From JANNOG01 sp050329415 (GTDB taxonomy: Bacteria > Actinomycetota > Actinomycetes > Actinomycetales > JBBAYJ01), in contig JBHJOS010000074.1 of the NCBI GenBank assembly GCA_050329415.1, positions 1 through 48,811 on the forward strand: a stretch of DNA of 48,811 nt, written 5' to 3'. The position numbers were made by a program, and so were the translations under genes. The notes beneath the pieces are model-generated. The model did not search any database, was not told the origin of the DNA, and was given only the letters and a program-made list of their open reading frames with translations. This document shows, in pieces, positions 27,470 to 35,433 of the stretch (position 1 is the first letter of the stretch; the number at the start of each line of letters is the position of its first letter).

Positions 27470-27530
27470 GATCGAACTCATGTGACGTCGGGTTCGCAGC
27501 CCAGCGAACCTGACGTCACATGAGTCGATC
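27470..27530. repeat. 27-bp inverted repeat between convergent genes
   Basis: GATCGAACTCATGTGACGTC...GGTTCGC (27470-27497) and its inverse (27504-27530) form a 27-bp stem with one bulge and one mismatch around a 6-nt loop. It sits between the kinase and antiporter stops and overlaps the latter. There is no T-tract. It is probably a bidirectional end signal or a mobile palindromic element. Confidence 0.85.
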
Positions 27531-28803
27531 AAGCTTCCGACCCGCGGGAGGCGCGGTCGAGGCGTTCCATGGCCGGGGTCGCCAGGACCCCGTGGACGAC
27601 GATGGACAGCAGGATCGTGAAGCCGACGGTCGCCCAGAGCTCGTCGGTCTCGGGAAAGCGCTCCTCGCCCGCGGCGTAGGCGAGGTAGTACAGCGACCCG
27701 ATGCCGCGCACGCCGAAGAACGCCAGCGCGACCCGCTGCCCGGACCGGGTGCGGGAGCCGAGCAGCCCCAGCCACCCCGCCAGCGGCCGCAGGACCAGCA
27801 CGAGGGCGACCCCGGTGAGCGCCCCCTGCCACGTGAGGTCTGCCAGCATTCCCTGGGCGCAGGCCACGCCGAACAGCAGCAGCAGGCCGAGGGTCAGCAG
27901 CCGCTCGATCTGCTCGGCGAAGGTGTGGAGGACCTGGTGGTACTCGTGGTCGCGCTCGTACTGCCGGCCCATCAACGCGGCGGCAGCGACGGCGAGGAAC
28001 CCGTACCCCTGGGCCGCCTCGGCGGCACCGTAGGCGAGGAAGACCGCCGCCAGGACGATGACCACCTCGCTGGCGTGCCCGTAGCGCGGGGACCAGCGCG
28101 AGCCGAGCCGGAACGCCAGCCGGGAGAGCACCCAGCCGACGCCCGCCCCCACGGCGACACCGACGACGACCTTGCCGACGAGCTCCCAGCCGAACCAGCG
28201 CAGCGCCCCCTCGGCGAAGGACACGTCGGCCGCCAGGAACACCGCGAGGTAGACGAACGGGAACGCCAGCCCGTCGTTGAGAGCCGCTTCGCTGGTGAGC
28301 CCGAACCGGACCTCGTCGTCGCTGCCCTCACCGGGCCCCGCCAGCTGGACGTCACCGGCCAGCACCGGGTCGGTCGGGGCCAGGACGGCCGCCAGCAGGA
28401 CCGCGGCCGCAGGCGCCAGGCCCATCAGCCCCCACCCGAGCACCGCGACCGCCGCGATGGTGAGCGGCATGGTGATCGCGAGCAGCCGCCAGGTGGTGCC
28501 CCAGCGGCGCCATGACAGCGGCCGGTCGATGGACAGCCCGACGCCCATGATTGCGACGATGACGGTGATCTCGGTGAGCCGTTCCGCGATCTCGCCCTGG
28601 TTCAACGGGTTCACGTCGGGCAGCGGGATCGGCAGCAACCCGAAGACCAGCCCCACTCCGGCGAAGGCCATGGCGGCCGACACCGCGCGCCCGCGCAGCA
28701 GCCGCGGCAGGACGGCCGCGAGCAGCAGGCCGACGCCGGCCACGAAGTAGACGAGATCCGGGCTCGTGACCTGTAGCGGGGGCAGCGACGCGGGCAGGGG
28801 CAC
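27529..28803 (-). CDS. Cation:proton antiporter (CPA1/NhaP-like)
   Basis: A 424-residue membrane protein with about 12 hydrophobic segments. APTDPVLAGDVQ is the conserved discontinuous-helix motif of CPA antiporters. SEAALNDGLAFPFVYLAVF carries the Asn-Asp ion-binding pair that marks electroneutral CPA1 exchangers. LAFFGVRGIGSLYYLAYA is the conserved later helix with its Arg. It exchanges Na+ or K+ for H+ across the membrane. The GTG at 28803 follows CGGAGG. The protein ends without a long cytoplasmic regulatory domain. Confidence 0.9.
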   Translation of the reverse strand: MPLPASLPPLQVTSPDLVYFVAGVGLLLAAVLPRLLRGRAVSAAMAFAGVGLVFGLLPIPLPDVNPLNQGEIAERLTEITVIVAIMGVGLSIDRPLSWRRWGTTWRLLAITMPLTIAAVAVLGWGLMGLAPAAAVLLAAVLAPTDPVLAGDVQLAGPGEGSDDEVRFGLTSEAALNDGLAFPFVYLAVFLAADVSFAEGALRWFGWELVGKVVVGVAVGAGVGWVLSRLAFRLGSRWSPRYGHASEVVIVLAAVFLAYGAAEAAQGYGFLAVAAAALMGRQYERDHEYHQVLHTFAEQIERLLTLGLLLLFGVACAQGMLADLTWQGALTGVALVLVLRPLAGWLGLLGSRTRSGQRVALAFFGVRGIGSLYYLAYAAGEERFPETDELWATVGFTILLSIVVHGVLATPAMERLDRASRGSEA

Positions 28804-28903
28804 GGGCGACCTCCGGGGGACCCTGTGAGCGTGCCAGCACCCGTCGTCGCCCGCCCGTCGAGGCCTGATCCACGACCGGGTCAGGTCGGTGGCACCACCC
28901 GCT

Positions 28904-29530
28904 TCACTCGAGATCGAGCTCGGAGCGGCGGAACTTCTCCTCGAGGAACCGGCTCTGGTCGCTCAGCGAGCGGGCCTGCCCCTGGTACACCGCGTCCGCG
29001 ACCCGGGACAGCTCGGTCTGCAGCAGGGTGAGCTGAGCAACGAGCTCTTCGTAGGCGGTGCGTCGGCCGTCGATCCGCCGCTGCATGGCGAACGCCCGCG
29101 GCAGGTTGAGGTACGTCTCGAGGCTGGTCGGGAGGTAGTCCCGGATGGTCCGGCCGACGACGTGCAGGGCCTCGTGGTCGCCGCTCAGGTGCTCCCCGCG
29201 CTGCAGGATCAGGTCGAGCGTGCCGAGCAGGTCCCGCGAGCGCCGCTGCACCTCACCCGGCAGCCGCCCGCCATAGCGGCGGACCCGCGCCCGCAGCGCC
29301 TCCAGGTCGCGGCGCAGCTGGACCGCCTCGACCTCGCCCTGGCCGACGTGGAGGTCCGCCCGGCGCCGCCCCCCCAGGAGCGCCCCCGCCGTGAACCCGC
29401 CGACGGCCGCCAGCGGCCAGAGGAAACCCAGTCCGCTCGTGCCGGCGGCCACGAGCCCGAGGTGCAGGCCGACGACCGCCAGCCCGCAGACGAGACCGAC
29501 GACGACGGCGCGGGCGGCGGGTGACTTCAC
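28904..29530 (-). CDS. Membrane-anchored coiled-coil protein next to TelA (XpaC-like role)
   Basis: A 208-residue protein with two N-terminal membrane segments (AVVVGLVCGLAVVGLHLGLV and FLWPLAAVGGFTAGALLGG), then charged helices (EVEAVQLRRDLEALRARV, MQRRIDGRRTAYEELVAQL) to the C-terminus. It lies 28 bp downstream of telA on the same strand. In many bacteria telA is paired with xpaC, which has this layout, so a partner role is inferred; sequence similarity to XpaC itself is weak to my eye. There are no catalytic motifs. Confidence 0.6.
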   Translation of the reverse strand: MKSPAARAVVVGLVCGLAVVGLHLGLVAAGTSGLGFLWPLAAVGGFTAGALLGGRRRADLHVGQGEVEAVQLRRDLEALRARVRRYGGRLPGEVQRRSRDLLGTLDLILQRGEHLSGDHEALHVVGRTIRDYLPTSLETYLNLPRAFAMQRRIDGRRTAYEELVAQLTLLQTELSRVADAVYQGQARSLSDQSRFLEEKFRRSELDLE

Positions 29531-29558
29531 CGGCTCATTGTCCCCCCGCCGGCCCGCG

Positions 29559-30800
29559 TCAGATTCGTGGCGCGTTCTCGGCGACCCGCTGCCGCTCCAG
29601 GTACTCCCCGGCCCGGCTGATCTCGGTCTGCAGCGCCTCGACCGTCACGGCCATGTTGTCGACGGCCTGCGCCTTGAAGGTGTCGATCGTGTCGATCGTC
29701 TCGTAGATGTTGTCGAACGCCTCGCGCAGGGCGTCAATCGACACCGTCGACGACGCCGCCTGCTCGTGAATCGCGCCGGTCTGCTGCTTGAGCATCTGGC
29801 TGGTCGCCAGGATGAGGTTCGACGTCGTCGTGTTGAGCGCCGTGATCTGGTCGAGCACCAGCTTCTGGTTGGCCAGCGCCTGCGCGACGATGACCGCGGT
29901 CCGCAGGGCGGCGACGGTCGTCGTGCTCGCCCGGTCGACCCCCTTGATGAGCTCCAGGTTGTTCTTGCGGACCAGGTCGAGCGCCAGGTAGCCCTGGGCG
30001 GCGACGGCGAGCTGGGTCAGCAGGTCCTGGTGCTTCTGGCGGACCGCGAACAGCAGGTCGGACTTCAGCTGGTTGGCCTTCTCCGGGTCGGTGGTCTCGA
30101 CCTGGGCGATGTGCTCGGCGATCGCGGCGTCCAGGCTGGCCGCGAGCACGGCGTACTCCTGCAGCCGGTGCATCATGTCCCAGAGATTCTTCTTCTCGCC
30201 CTCGATCGCGGCGTTGTCCTTGCGCAGCTCGTCCTGGCCGGACAGCAGGGCCTGGATGATCCGGTCGAGGTTGCTCTGGGCGGAGGCGTACTTCGCGAAG
30301 TAGTCGCGCAGCTTGTCCCCGAACGGGATCAGCCCGAGCAGCCGCTTGACCCCGCTCACGTCGTTCTTGCCCGGGTCGAGGTCCTCGACCTGGCGCCGGA
30401 GGTCGAGCAGGGTGTCGGCGACCCGGCGCTGGGAGTCGTCCACCTCGCCCCGGGCGCCCTTGAGGGTGGCCACCGGGCGGTCGAGCATCCGGTTGGACAC
30501 CTGGGACGACGCCCGGATCTCGGGATTGCCGAGCTTGGAGATGTCGTCGACCTTCTTGGCGAACTCCGGCGAGCGCGGGTCCATCGCGGCCAGCCCGGTG
30601 ACGAACCCACGGGCGCGCTCGGCCAGGGCCGTGGCCGTCGAGTCGGCCAACGGCAGCATGGTCGCGGCCTTCTCGGTGGGGACCGACTTGACCGGCGCCG
30701 GCGGGGTGAGGACCAGGTCGTCGGCGACCTCGGGCGCGCTGGTGGTTGCGGCCTGCGGGACGGGGCTGGTCGAGAGGTCGAGGCTGGACTCCGAGCTCAT
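29559..30800 (-). CDS. telA: TelA/KlaA-family toxic anion resistance protein
   Basis: A 413-residue helical soluble protein of the TelA family. Typical stretches are NPEIRASSQVSNRMLDRPV, LLGLIPFGDKLRDYFAKYAS, DELRKDNAAIEGEKKNLWDM and KNNLELIKGVDRASTTTVAA. Family members are linked to tellurite and envelope-stress resistance, and the mechanism is not settled. The ATG at 30800 has GGAGGACCC upstream. It starts an operon with the membrane coiled-coil gene and is divergent from the small gene ahead of dgt. Confidence 0.92.
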   Translation of the reverse strand: MSSESSLDLSTSPVPQAATTSAPEVADDLVLTPPAPVKSVPTEKAATMLPLADSTATALAERARGFVTGLAAMDPRSPEFAKKVDDISKLGNPEIRASSQVSNRMLDRPVATLKGARGEVDDSQRRVADTLLDLRRQVEDLDPGKNDVSGVKRLLGLIPFGDKLRDYFAKYASAQSNLDRIIQALLSGQDELRKDNAAIEGEKKNLWDMMHRLQEYAVLAASLDAAIAEHIAQVETTDPEKANQLKSDLLFAVRQKHQDLLTQLAVAAQGYLALDLVRKNNLELIKGVDRASTTTVAALRTAVIVAQALANQKLVLDQITALNTTTSNLILATSQMLKQQTGAIHEQAASSTVSIDALREAFDNIYETIDTIDTFKAQAVDNMAVTVEALQTEISRAGEYLERQRVAENAPRI

Positions 30801-30918
30801 GGGTCCTCCGTGAGGGCGGGGCCGCGGGGTCCGGCATCCCCCCGGGGCGCGTGGGGACACTCTGTCAGACGACCGCCGGGCGGCGCGTGGCCCCCAGCCG
30901 CGCGCGTCGTCGAAGACG

Positions 30919-30966
30919 TACAATCCTCTGTCGGGGTCATTGCACTCCGCAAGTTGCACTGCGCAA
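30919..30966 (+). promoter_or_regulatory. Promoter and paired TTGC-N5-GCAA elements before the dgt operon
   Basis: TACAAT at 30919-30924 is a good -10. Downstream lie two near-identical imperfect palindromes, TTGCACTCCGCAA (30940-30952) and TTGCACTGCGCAA (30954-30966), 14 bp apart. They lie in the predicted 5' leader and could be a double operator or RNA stems. Confidence 0.5.
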
Positions 30967-30989
30967 CGACCCGAGAGAGAGGGAGGGAC

Positions 30990-31214
30990 GTGGAGACGCT
31001 GGGCTCCATCATCGACCGGATCGAGCGGCTCCTCGAGGAGCGGCCCGATGGGCTCGACGCCTCCTTCCTCGTGTCCGAGCTGACCGATCAGGGGGTCTCG
31101 GGGGACGACGCCGCCGCGGCGCTCGCCCAGGGCCTCGGGGACCACCGCTGGGAGCTCGACACGGGCTTCCGGGTGACCCTCGCCTCCGCGCAGGCGCCGG
31201 TCTTCGCTCCGTGA
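30990..31214 (+). CDS. Small acidic protein coupled to dgt
   Basis: A 74-residue protein: METLGSIIDRIERLLEERPD starts it (GTG-initiated), and the frame runs to 31214. The middle segment LVSELTDQGVSGDDAAAALAQGLG looks like a small winged-helix or UBA-like helical bundle, which I cannot name. It has a strong GGGAGGGAC ribosome site. Its stop overlaps the dgt GTG (GTGA at 31211-31214), so the two are translated together. Two TTGC-N5-GCAA elements precede it. It may regulate the operon or the dGTPase. Confidence 0.65.
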   Translation: METLGSIIDRIERLLEERPDGLDASFLVSELTDQGVSGDDAAAALAQGLGDHRWELDTGFRVTLASAQAPVFAP

Positions 31215-32566
31215 CGGGGGCCGCGAGCCCCATTCGCGCCGAGCGGCGTCACCCCGACAAGCGGGCCGACGCCCGATCATCGTTCCAGCGCGACCGCGAC
31301 CGTCTGATCTACACCGACGCCTTCCGCCGCCTCGCCGGTGTCACCCAGGTGATCTCGGCACTCGAAGGTCACGTGTACCACAACCGCCTCACCCATACGA
31401 TCAAGGTCGCGCAGGTCGCCCGCCGGCTCGCCGAACGGCTCGCCGACCAGGGTCGGGTGATCGCCGCCCGCGAGGGCGTCGCGGACCCACCGCTGTCGCC
31501 CGACGTCGCCGAGGCCGCGGCGCTGGCCCACGACCTCGGCCACCCGCCGTTCGGTCACGTCGGCGAGCAGGAGCTGCAGCGGCTGCTGGAGCCCCTCGAC
31601 CCGGCCGACAGCTTCGAGGGCAACGCCCAGTCCTTCCGGATCGTCACCCGGATCTCCCGCAGCCAGGCCCGGTTCGTGGGGATCAACCTCACCCGCGCGA
31701 CCCTGCTGGCGATCCTCAAGTACCCGTGGCTGCGGCACCCGGACCACCCGCTGGGCGTCATCAAGTGGGGGGCGTACTCCTCCGAGCTCGACGACTTCCG
31801 CTTCGCCAAGCAGCTCGGCCACGACGGCCCCCTGCCCGCGCCCGGCGAGCCGCTGAGCCTCGAGGCCCTGGTCATGGACTGGGCCGACGACATCACGTAC
31901 GCCGTGCACGACATCGAGGACCTGTTCCGGGCCGGGCTGATCCCGCTGGACCGGCTGGCGGTGAGCTCCCGGGCCCGCTCCGAGTTCGCCACCTGGGTCC
32001 ACGAGCGCTGGCGCTCGCACGGACGCCTCGCCCGCCTCGACGACATCGCCCGCTCGCTCAAGGCCGTCCGCAGCCTGCTCGGCATCTGGGAGCCGTTCCA
32101 GGGCACGTCCGAGCACCGCACCCGGCTGCGGACGTTCTGCTCCGTGCTCATCCACCGCTATGTCCAGTCCACGGCCGTGGTGCACACCGATGCCGGCTGG
32201 CGGCTGGACATCTCCCCGGAGATCCGGCTCGAGGTGGACGTGCTCAAGGAACTGACCTGGTTCTACGTCATCGAGCGACCCAACCTCGCCACCCAGCGGC
32301 ACGGGCACCGCGCGGTCATCCGGGGTCTTTTCGAGGTCTACATGGACGCCGCCGACACCACGAACTCCGCGGTCTCCCGCAACATCCTGCCGCCCCGGGT
32401 CCGGGAGGACGTCGACGCCGCGGCAGCGGCCGGCCTGGCCACCCCGGCGACCCGGGCCCGGATCGTGTGCGACGCGATCTGCTCGATGACCGACGAGGAG
32501 GCGCTGCGCGCCCACACCCGGTTCACCGGCCACACCCTCGGCTCCGTCTTCGACCCCGTCATCTGA
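31211..32566 (+). CDS. dgt: dGTP triphosphohydrolase-like HD-domain protein
   Basis: A 451-residue HD-superfamily enzyme. RLTHTIKVAQVARRLAE gives the first metal His, AHDLGHPPFGHVGE (His107-Asp108) the HD pair, and VMDWADDITYAVHDIEDLF the last metal Asp. SFEGNAQSFRIV is typical of the dGTPase branch. Dgt-type enzymes remove triphosphate from dNTPs, control dNTP pools and in some bacteria limit phage growth. Start GTG 31211 overlaps the upstream small gene. The GTG-to-RAERRHPDKRADARS region matches the usual short N-terminus. Confidence 0.9.
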   Translation: MTGAASPIRAERRHPDKRADARSSFQRDRDRLIYTDAFRRLAGVTQVISALEGHVYHNRLTHTIKVAQVARRLAERLADQGRVIAAREGVADPPLSPDVAEAAALAHDLGHPPFGHVGEQELQRLLEPLDPADSFEGNAQSFRIVTRISRSQARFVGINLTRATLLAILKYPWLRHPDHPLGVIKWGAYSSELDDFRFAKQLGHDGPLPAPGEPLSLEALVMDWADDITYAVHDIEDLFRAGLIPLDRLAVSSRARSEFATWVHERWRSHGRLARLDDIARSLKAVRSLLGIWEPFQGTSEHRTRLRTFCSVLIHRYVQSTAVVHTDAGWRLDISPEIRLEVDVLKELTWFYVIERPNLATQRHGHRAVIRGLFEVYMDAADTTNSAVSRNILPPRVREDVDAAAAAGLATPATRARIVCDAICSMTDEEALRAHTRFTGHTLGSVFDPVI

Positions 32567-32578
32567 CCGCCCCCAGGC

Positions 32579-32683
32579 GCGTTTGGGTGGTTACGTCCCC
32601 CGGGAAGACCTGTGCAGGGTGCGTTTGGGTGGTTACGTCCCTCGGGAAGACCTGGGCAGGGTGCGTTTGGGTGGTTACGTCCC
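32579..32683 (+). repeat. Intergenic array C: three 21-bp cores at 42-bp period
   Basis: GCGTTTGGGTGGTTACGTCC(C) occurs at 32579-32599, 32621-32641 and 32663-32683, an exact 42-bp step. Spacers (CGGGAAGACCTG-like) are also largely conserved. The first 8 bases, with the preceding T in copies 2 and 3, equal the start of the array A core (TGCGTTTG). It sits between dgt and the DUF2342 gene, here codirectional. Confidence 0.9.
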
Positions 32684-32711
32684 CATGAGGGACGCGGCCG
32701 GGCTCGGGGGT

Positions 32712-32717
32712 TAGCCT
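32712..32717 (+). promoter_or_regulatory. -10 box of a leaderless-type promoter
   Basis: TAGCCT followed by 8 nt and the ATG at 32726. It marks the start of the zinc-protein/tilS/hpt transcript. Confidence 0.5.
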
Positions 32718-32725
32718 CGGTGCCC

Positions 32726-33799
32726 ATGGCAGCCCCGCAGCGCGTGGTGGACTGGGACTCCGTCGCCGAGGTCGCCGCCCGACTCGTGCCGGCCGGGCCG
32801 GCGATGACCCGGGACGAGGTGGACGACCTCGTCGCGGACCTCCGGGACTGCGCCGAGCGCGCGGTGGAGCCGGTGGTGTCGACCGCCCGGATGGCGGGCT
32901 GCGGGGCTGGTGAGACCCTCGTCGTCGACCGGGCGGGGTGGGCGCGGGCCAACGCCGCCTCGTTCGGGGCGTTGCTCGACCCGATCCTCGCGGCATCCCC
33001 GGCGGCCCGGGCGCCGGGTCCCGCCGTGGCCGCCGCCGGGCGGGCCGTCACGGCGGCCGAGACCGGCGCCGTCCTCGCCTATGTCGCGACCAAGGTGCTG
33101 GGCCAGTACGACGTCCTGCATCCCGGCGGCCGACGGCTGCTGCTCGTCGCCCCCAACATCGCCCGCACCGAGCGCGAGCTGGGCGTCGACCCCCCGGACT
33201 TCCGGTTGTGGGTGTGCCTGCACGAGGAGACGCACCGCGTCCAGTTCGCCGCGACGCCCTGGCTGGCGCCCTGGTTCACGTCCACGGTCTCCGACATCGT
33301 GGGCGACCTCGTCACCGAGCCCGGCACGACCCTCGACCGGGCGCTGGAGGTCCTGTCCGACTTCCCGGCCCTGGTGCGAGCGGTGTTCGCACCGGCGACC
33401 GAGCACGACCGGCAGCTGGGGCTGCTGGACCTGGTGCAGGCACCCGAGCAGCGCGCCCGCATCGACGAGCTGACCGCTGTGATGTCGCTGCTGGAGGGTC
33501 ACGCCGACGTCGTCATGGACGAGGTGGGGCCAGCCGTGGTGCCCAGCGTCGCCGAGATCCGCCGTCGCTTCACCCGGCGACGGCGGTCCGGGGGCGGTCC
33601 GGTCGACCGTGCCGTCCGCCGCGCGCTGGGACTCGACGCCAAGGCCCGCCAGTACCGGGCCGGGGCCGCCTTCGTCCGGGCAGTCGTCGACGAGGTCGGA
33701 GTCGACGGGTTCAACGCCGTGTGGCGGGGGCCGGGGTCCCTGCCGTCGGCGACCGAGATCTCCGACCCCGGCGCGTGGGTGCGTCGGGTCCACGCCTGA
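32726..33799 (+). CDS. Zinc-dependent metalloprotease-like protein (DUF2342, F420-associated family)
   Basis: A 357-residue protein of the actinobacterial family once labelled F420-biosynthesis-associated. The zinc motif is HEETH (His166, Glu167, His170), with a downstream LLEGHADVVMDEVG supplying the likely third ligand. No signal peptide is present, and substrate is unknown. The family is regularly found between dacB and tilS, as the order here implies, though an 8-kb block separates it from dacB. The ATG at 32726 has a -10 box 8 nt upstream. The 3' end overlaps tilS. Confidence 0.85.
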   Translation: MAAPQRVVDWDSVAEVAARLVPAGPAMTRDEVDDLVADLRDCAERAVEPVVSTARMAGCGAGETLVVDRAGWARANAASFGALLDPILAASPAARAPGPAVAAAGRAVTAAETGAVLAYVATKVLGQYDVLHPGGRRLLLVAPNIARTERELGVDPPDFRLWVCLHEETHRVQFAATPWLAPWFTSTVSDIVGDLVTEPGTTLDRALEVLSDFPALVRAVFAPATEHDRQLGLLDLVQAPEQRARIDELTAVMSLLEGHADVVMDEVGPAVVPSVAEIRRRFTRRRRSGGGPVDRAVRRALGLDAKARQYRAGAAFVRAVVDEVGVDGFNAVWRGPGSLPSATEISDPGAWVRRVHA

Positions 33800-34863
33800 G
33801 CGCCGGGCTACCGGCGCGCGGCGCCGCGGGGCCGGCCGCCGCGGCCCGGCTCGCCGTCCGCGCGGACCTCGTGGACCTGCCGCGCGGGACGCCGGTGGCG
33901 GTCGCGGTCAGCGGCGGGCCGGACTCACTCGCCCTGCTGTACGCCGCGGTGGCCGCGGCAGCGCCGCTCGGGCTGCCGCTCGGGGCGCTCACCGTGGACC
34001 ACGGCTGGCATGCCCGGTCCGGCGAGGTCGCCGCCGCGGTCGCCGCCGCGGCCCGGGCCGCCGGGTGCGACCCGGTCGAGGTGGCTCACGTGCGGGACGC
34101 CGGCCCGCCGCCCGGCGACGGTCCGGAGGCCGACGCCCGCCGACTCCGGTACGCCCTGCTCGACGCGGCGGTCACCCGCCACGGCCTGGGCGTCGTGCTC
34201 CTCGGGCACACAATGGACGACCAGGCCGAGACCGTCCTGCTGGCCCTCGCGCGAGGGTCGGGGAGCCGCTCGCTGTCGGGGATGCCCGCCCGGCGTGGCC
34301 CCTACCGCCGGCCCTTGCTGGGGCTGCGCCGGGACCTGGTCCGGCGGGCGCTGCCGGAGCTGGCCGCCGCGGCCGGACCGTTGCCGGCCGGGCTGCCATG
34401 GCAGGACCCGGCCAACACCGACCGTCGCCACGCCCGCGCCCGGGTGCGGGCCGACGCCCTCCCGGTGCTGGAGACGGCCCTCGGGACCGGTGCCGTCGCG
34501 GGGCTGGCCCGCTCGGCCGCCCTGTTGCGGCAGGACGCCGACGCCCTCGACGCGCTCGCGGCCGAGGTGGTCAGGGGCCTCCCGCCGGGGGCGCCGGCCG
34601 ACACCGGTCTCGCCGGTCTCACCGACCTCCCGGAGGCGGTCCTCGCCCGAGTCCTTCGGTCCCTGGCGACCCGGGCCGGAGCCGGACCGCTCACCGCGGC
34701 GCACACCCGGGCGCTGCTCGACCTGGCGCGGGCGCCCAGTGGATCGGGTGCGGGCCCGATCTCCCTGCCGGGAGGCCTGGCGGCCCGCCGGTCCCGTGGC
34801 AGGCTGCTCCTCGGCCCGGCCACGCACGCGCCGGCCGCGCCCGACGACCCGAAGGAGCAGTGA
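33775..34863 (+). CDS. tilS: tRNA(Ile)-lysidine synthase
   Basis: A 362-residue N-type ATP pyrophosphatase. The P-loop is AVSGGPDSLALLYA (Ser46), and LLGHTMDDQAETVLLALARG and PLLGLRRDLVRRAL are the other family blocks. TilS adds lysine to C34 of tRNA-Ile(CAU), changing decoding from AUG to AUA. The C-terminal domain is shorter than in E. coli, as usual in actinobacteria. I place the start at GTG 33775, which overlaps the upstream gene by 25 bp, because it provides the usual short lead-in before LAVRADLVDLPRGTP. GTG 33871 is another option. The stop overlaps hpt (TGATG). Confidence 0.92.
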   Translation: MGASGPRLSAGLPARGAAGPAAAARLAVRADLVDLPRGTPVAVAVSGGPDSLALLYAAVAAAAPLGLPLGALTVDHGWHARSGEVAAAVAAAARAAGCDPVEVAHVRDAGPPPGDGPEADARRLRYALLDAAVTRHGLGVVLLGHTMDDQAETVLLALARGSGSRSLSGMPARRGPYRRPLLGLRRDLVRRALPELAAAAGPLPAGLPWQDPANTDRRHARARVRADALPVLETALGTGAVAGLARSAALLRQDADALDALAAEVVRGLPPGAPADTGLAGLTDLPEAVLARVLRSLATRAGAGPLTAAHTRALLDLARAPSGSGAGPISLPGGLAARRSRGRLLLGPATHAPAAPDDPKEQ

Positions 34864-35414
34864 TGGAGCCCCGACACCTCGGGACCGATCTCGAGCGCGT
34901 GCTGTTCTCCGAGGAACGGATCCGCGAGCGCATCGGCGAGCTCGCCGTCCAGATCGACGCCCGGTACGACGGCGGGGACCTGTTGCTGGTGGGGGTCCTC
35001 AAGGGTGCGGTCATGGTGATGGCCGACCTCGCCCGTGCCCTGGCCACCCCCGTCACCATGGACTGGATGGCGGTCTCGAGCTACGGCTCGGGCACCAGGT
35101 CGAGTGGGGTCGTCCGCATCCTCAAGGACCTCGACACCGACCTCACGGGTCGCCGGGTGCTGGTCGTCGAGGACATCGTGGACACCGGCCTCACGCTGTC
35201 GTGGCTGGTGCGCAACCTCGCCTCCCGGGGTCCCGACTCGGTCGAGGTCCTGGCGCTGCTCCGGAAACCGACGGCGGCCACCAGCGACGTTCAGGTGGAC
35301 TACGTCGGATTCGAGATCGCCGACGAGTTCGTCGTCGGATATGGCCTCGACTACTCGGAGCGGTACCGGAACCTCCGGGACATCGCGACCCTCGCCCCGG
35401 ACGTCTACCGCTGA
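34863..35414 (+). CDS. hpt: Hypoxanthine phosphoribosyltransferase
   Basis: A 183-residue type I phosphoribosyltransferase for purine salvage. The PRPP motif VLVVEDIVDTGLTLSWL is at about 98-114. LLLVGVLKGAVMVMADL and VDYVGFEIADEFVVGYGLDY are the conserved flanking blocks of Hpt. The ATG overlaps the tilS stop (TGATG), with GGAGCAG upstream. tilS-hpt-ftsH order is conserved from actinobacteria to firmicutes, but here ftsH is 3.5 kb away across three unrelated genes. Confidence 0.95.
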   Translation: MEPRHLGTDLERVLFSEERIRERIGELAVQIDARYDGGDLLLVGVLKGAVMVMADLARALATPVTMDWMAVSSYGSGTRSSGVVRILKDLDTDLTGRRVLVVEDIVDTGLTLSWLVRNLASRGPDSVEVLALLRKPTAATSDVQVDYVGFEIADEFVVGYGLDYSERYRNLRDIATLAPDVYR

Positions 35415-35433
35415 GGACGCCTGGGCCGCGTGG

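Noticed and set aside
29391..31214. 607-codon forward frame across telA
   Set aside because: It lies antisense to a full TelA gene and shows no domain. Only its final 74 codons, from GTG 30990, form a credible gene.
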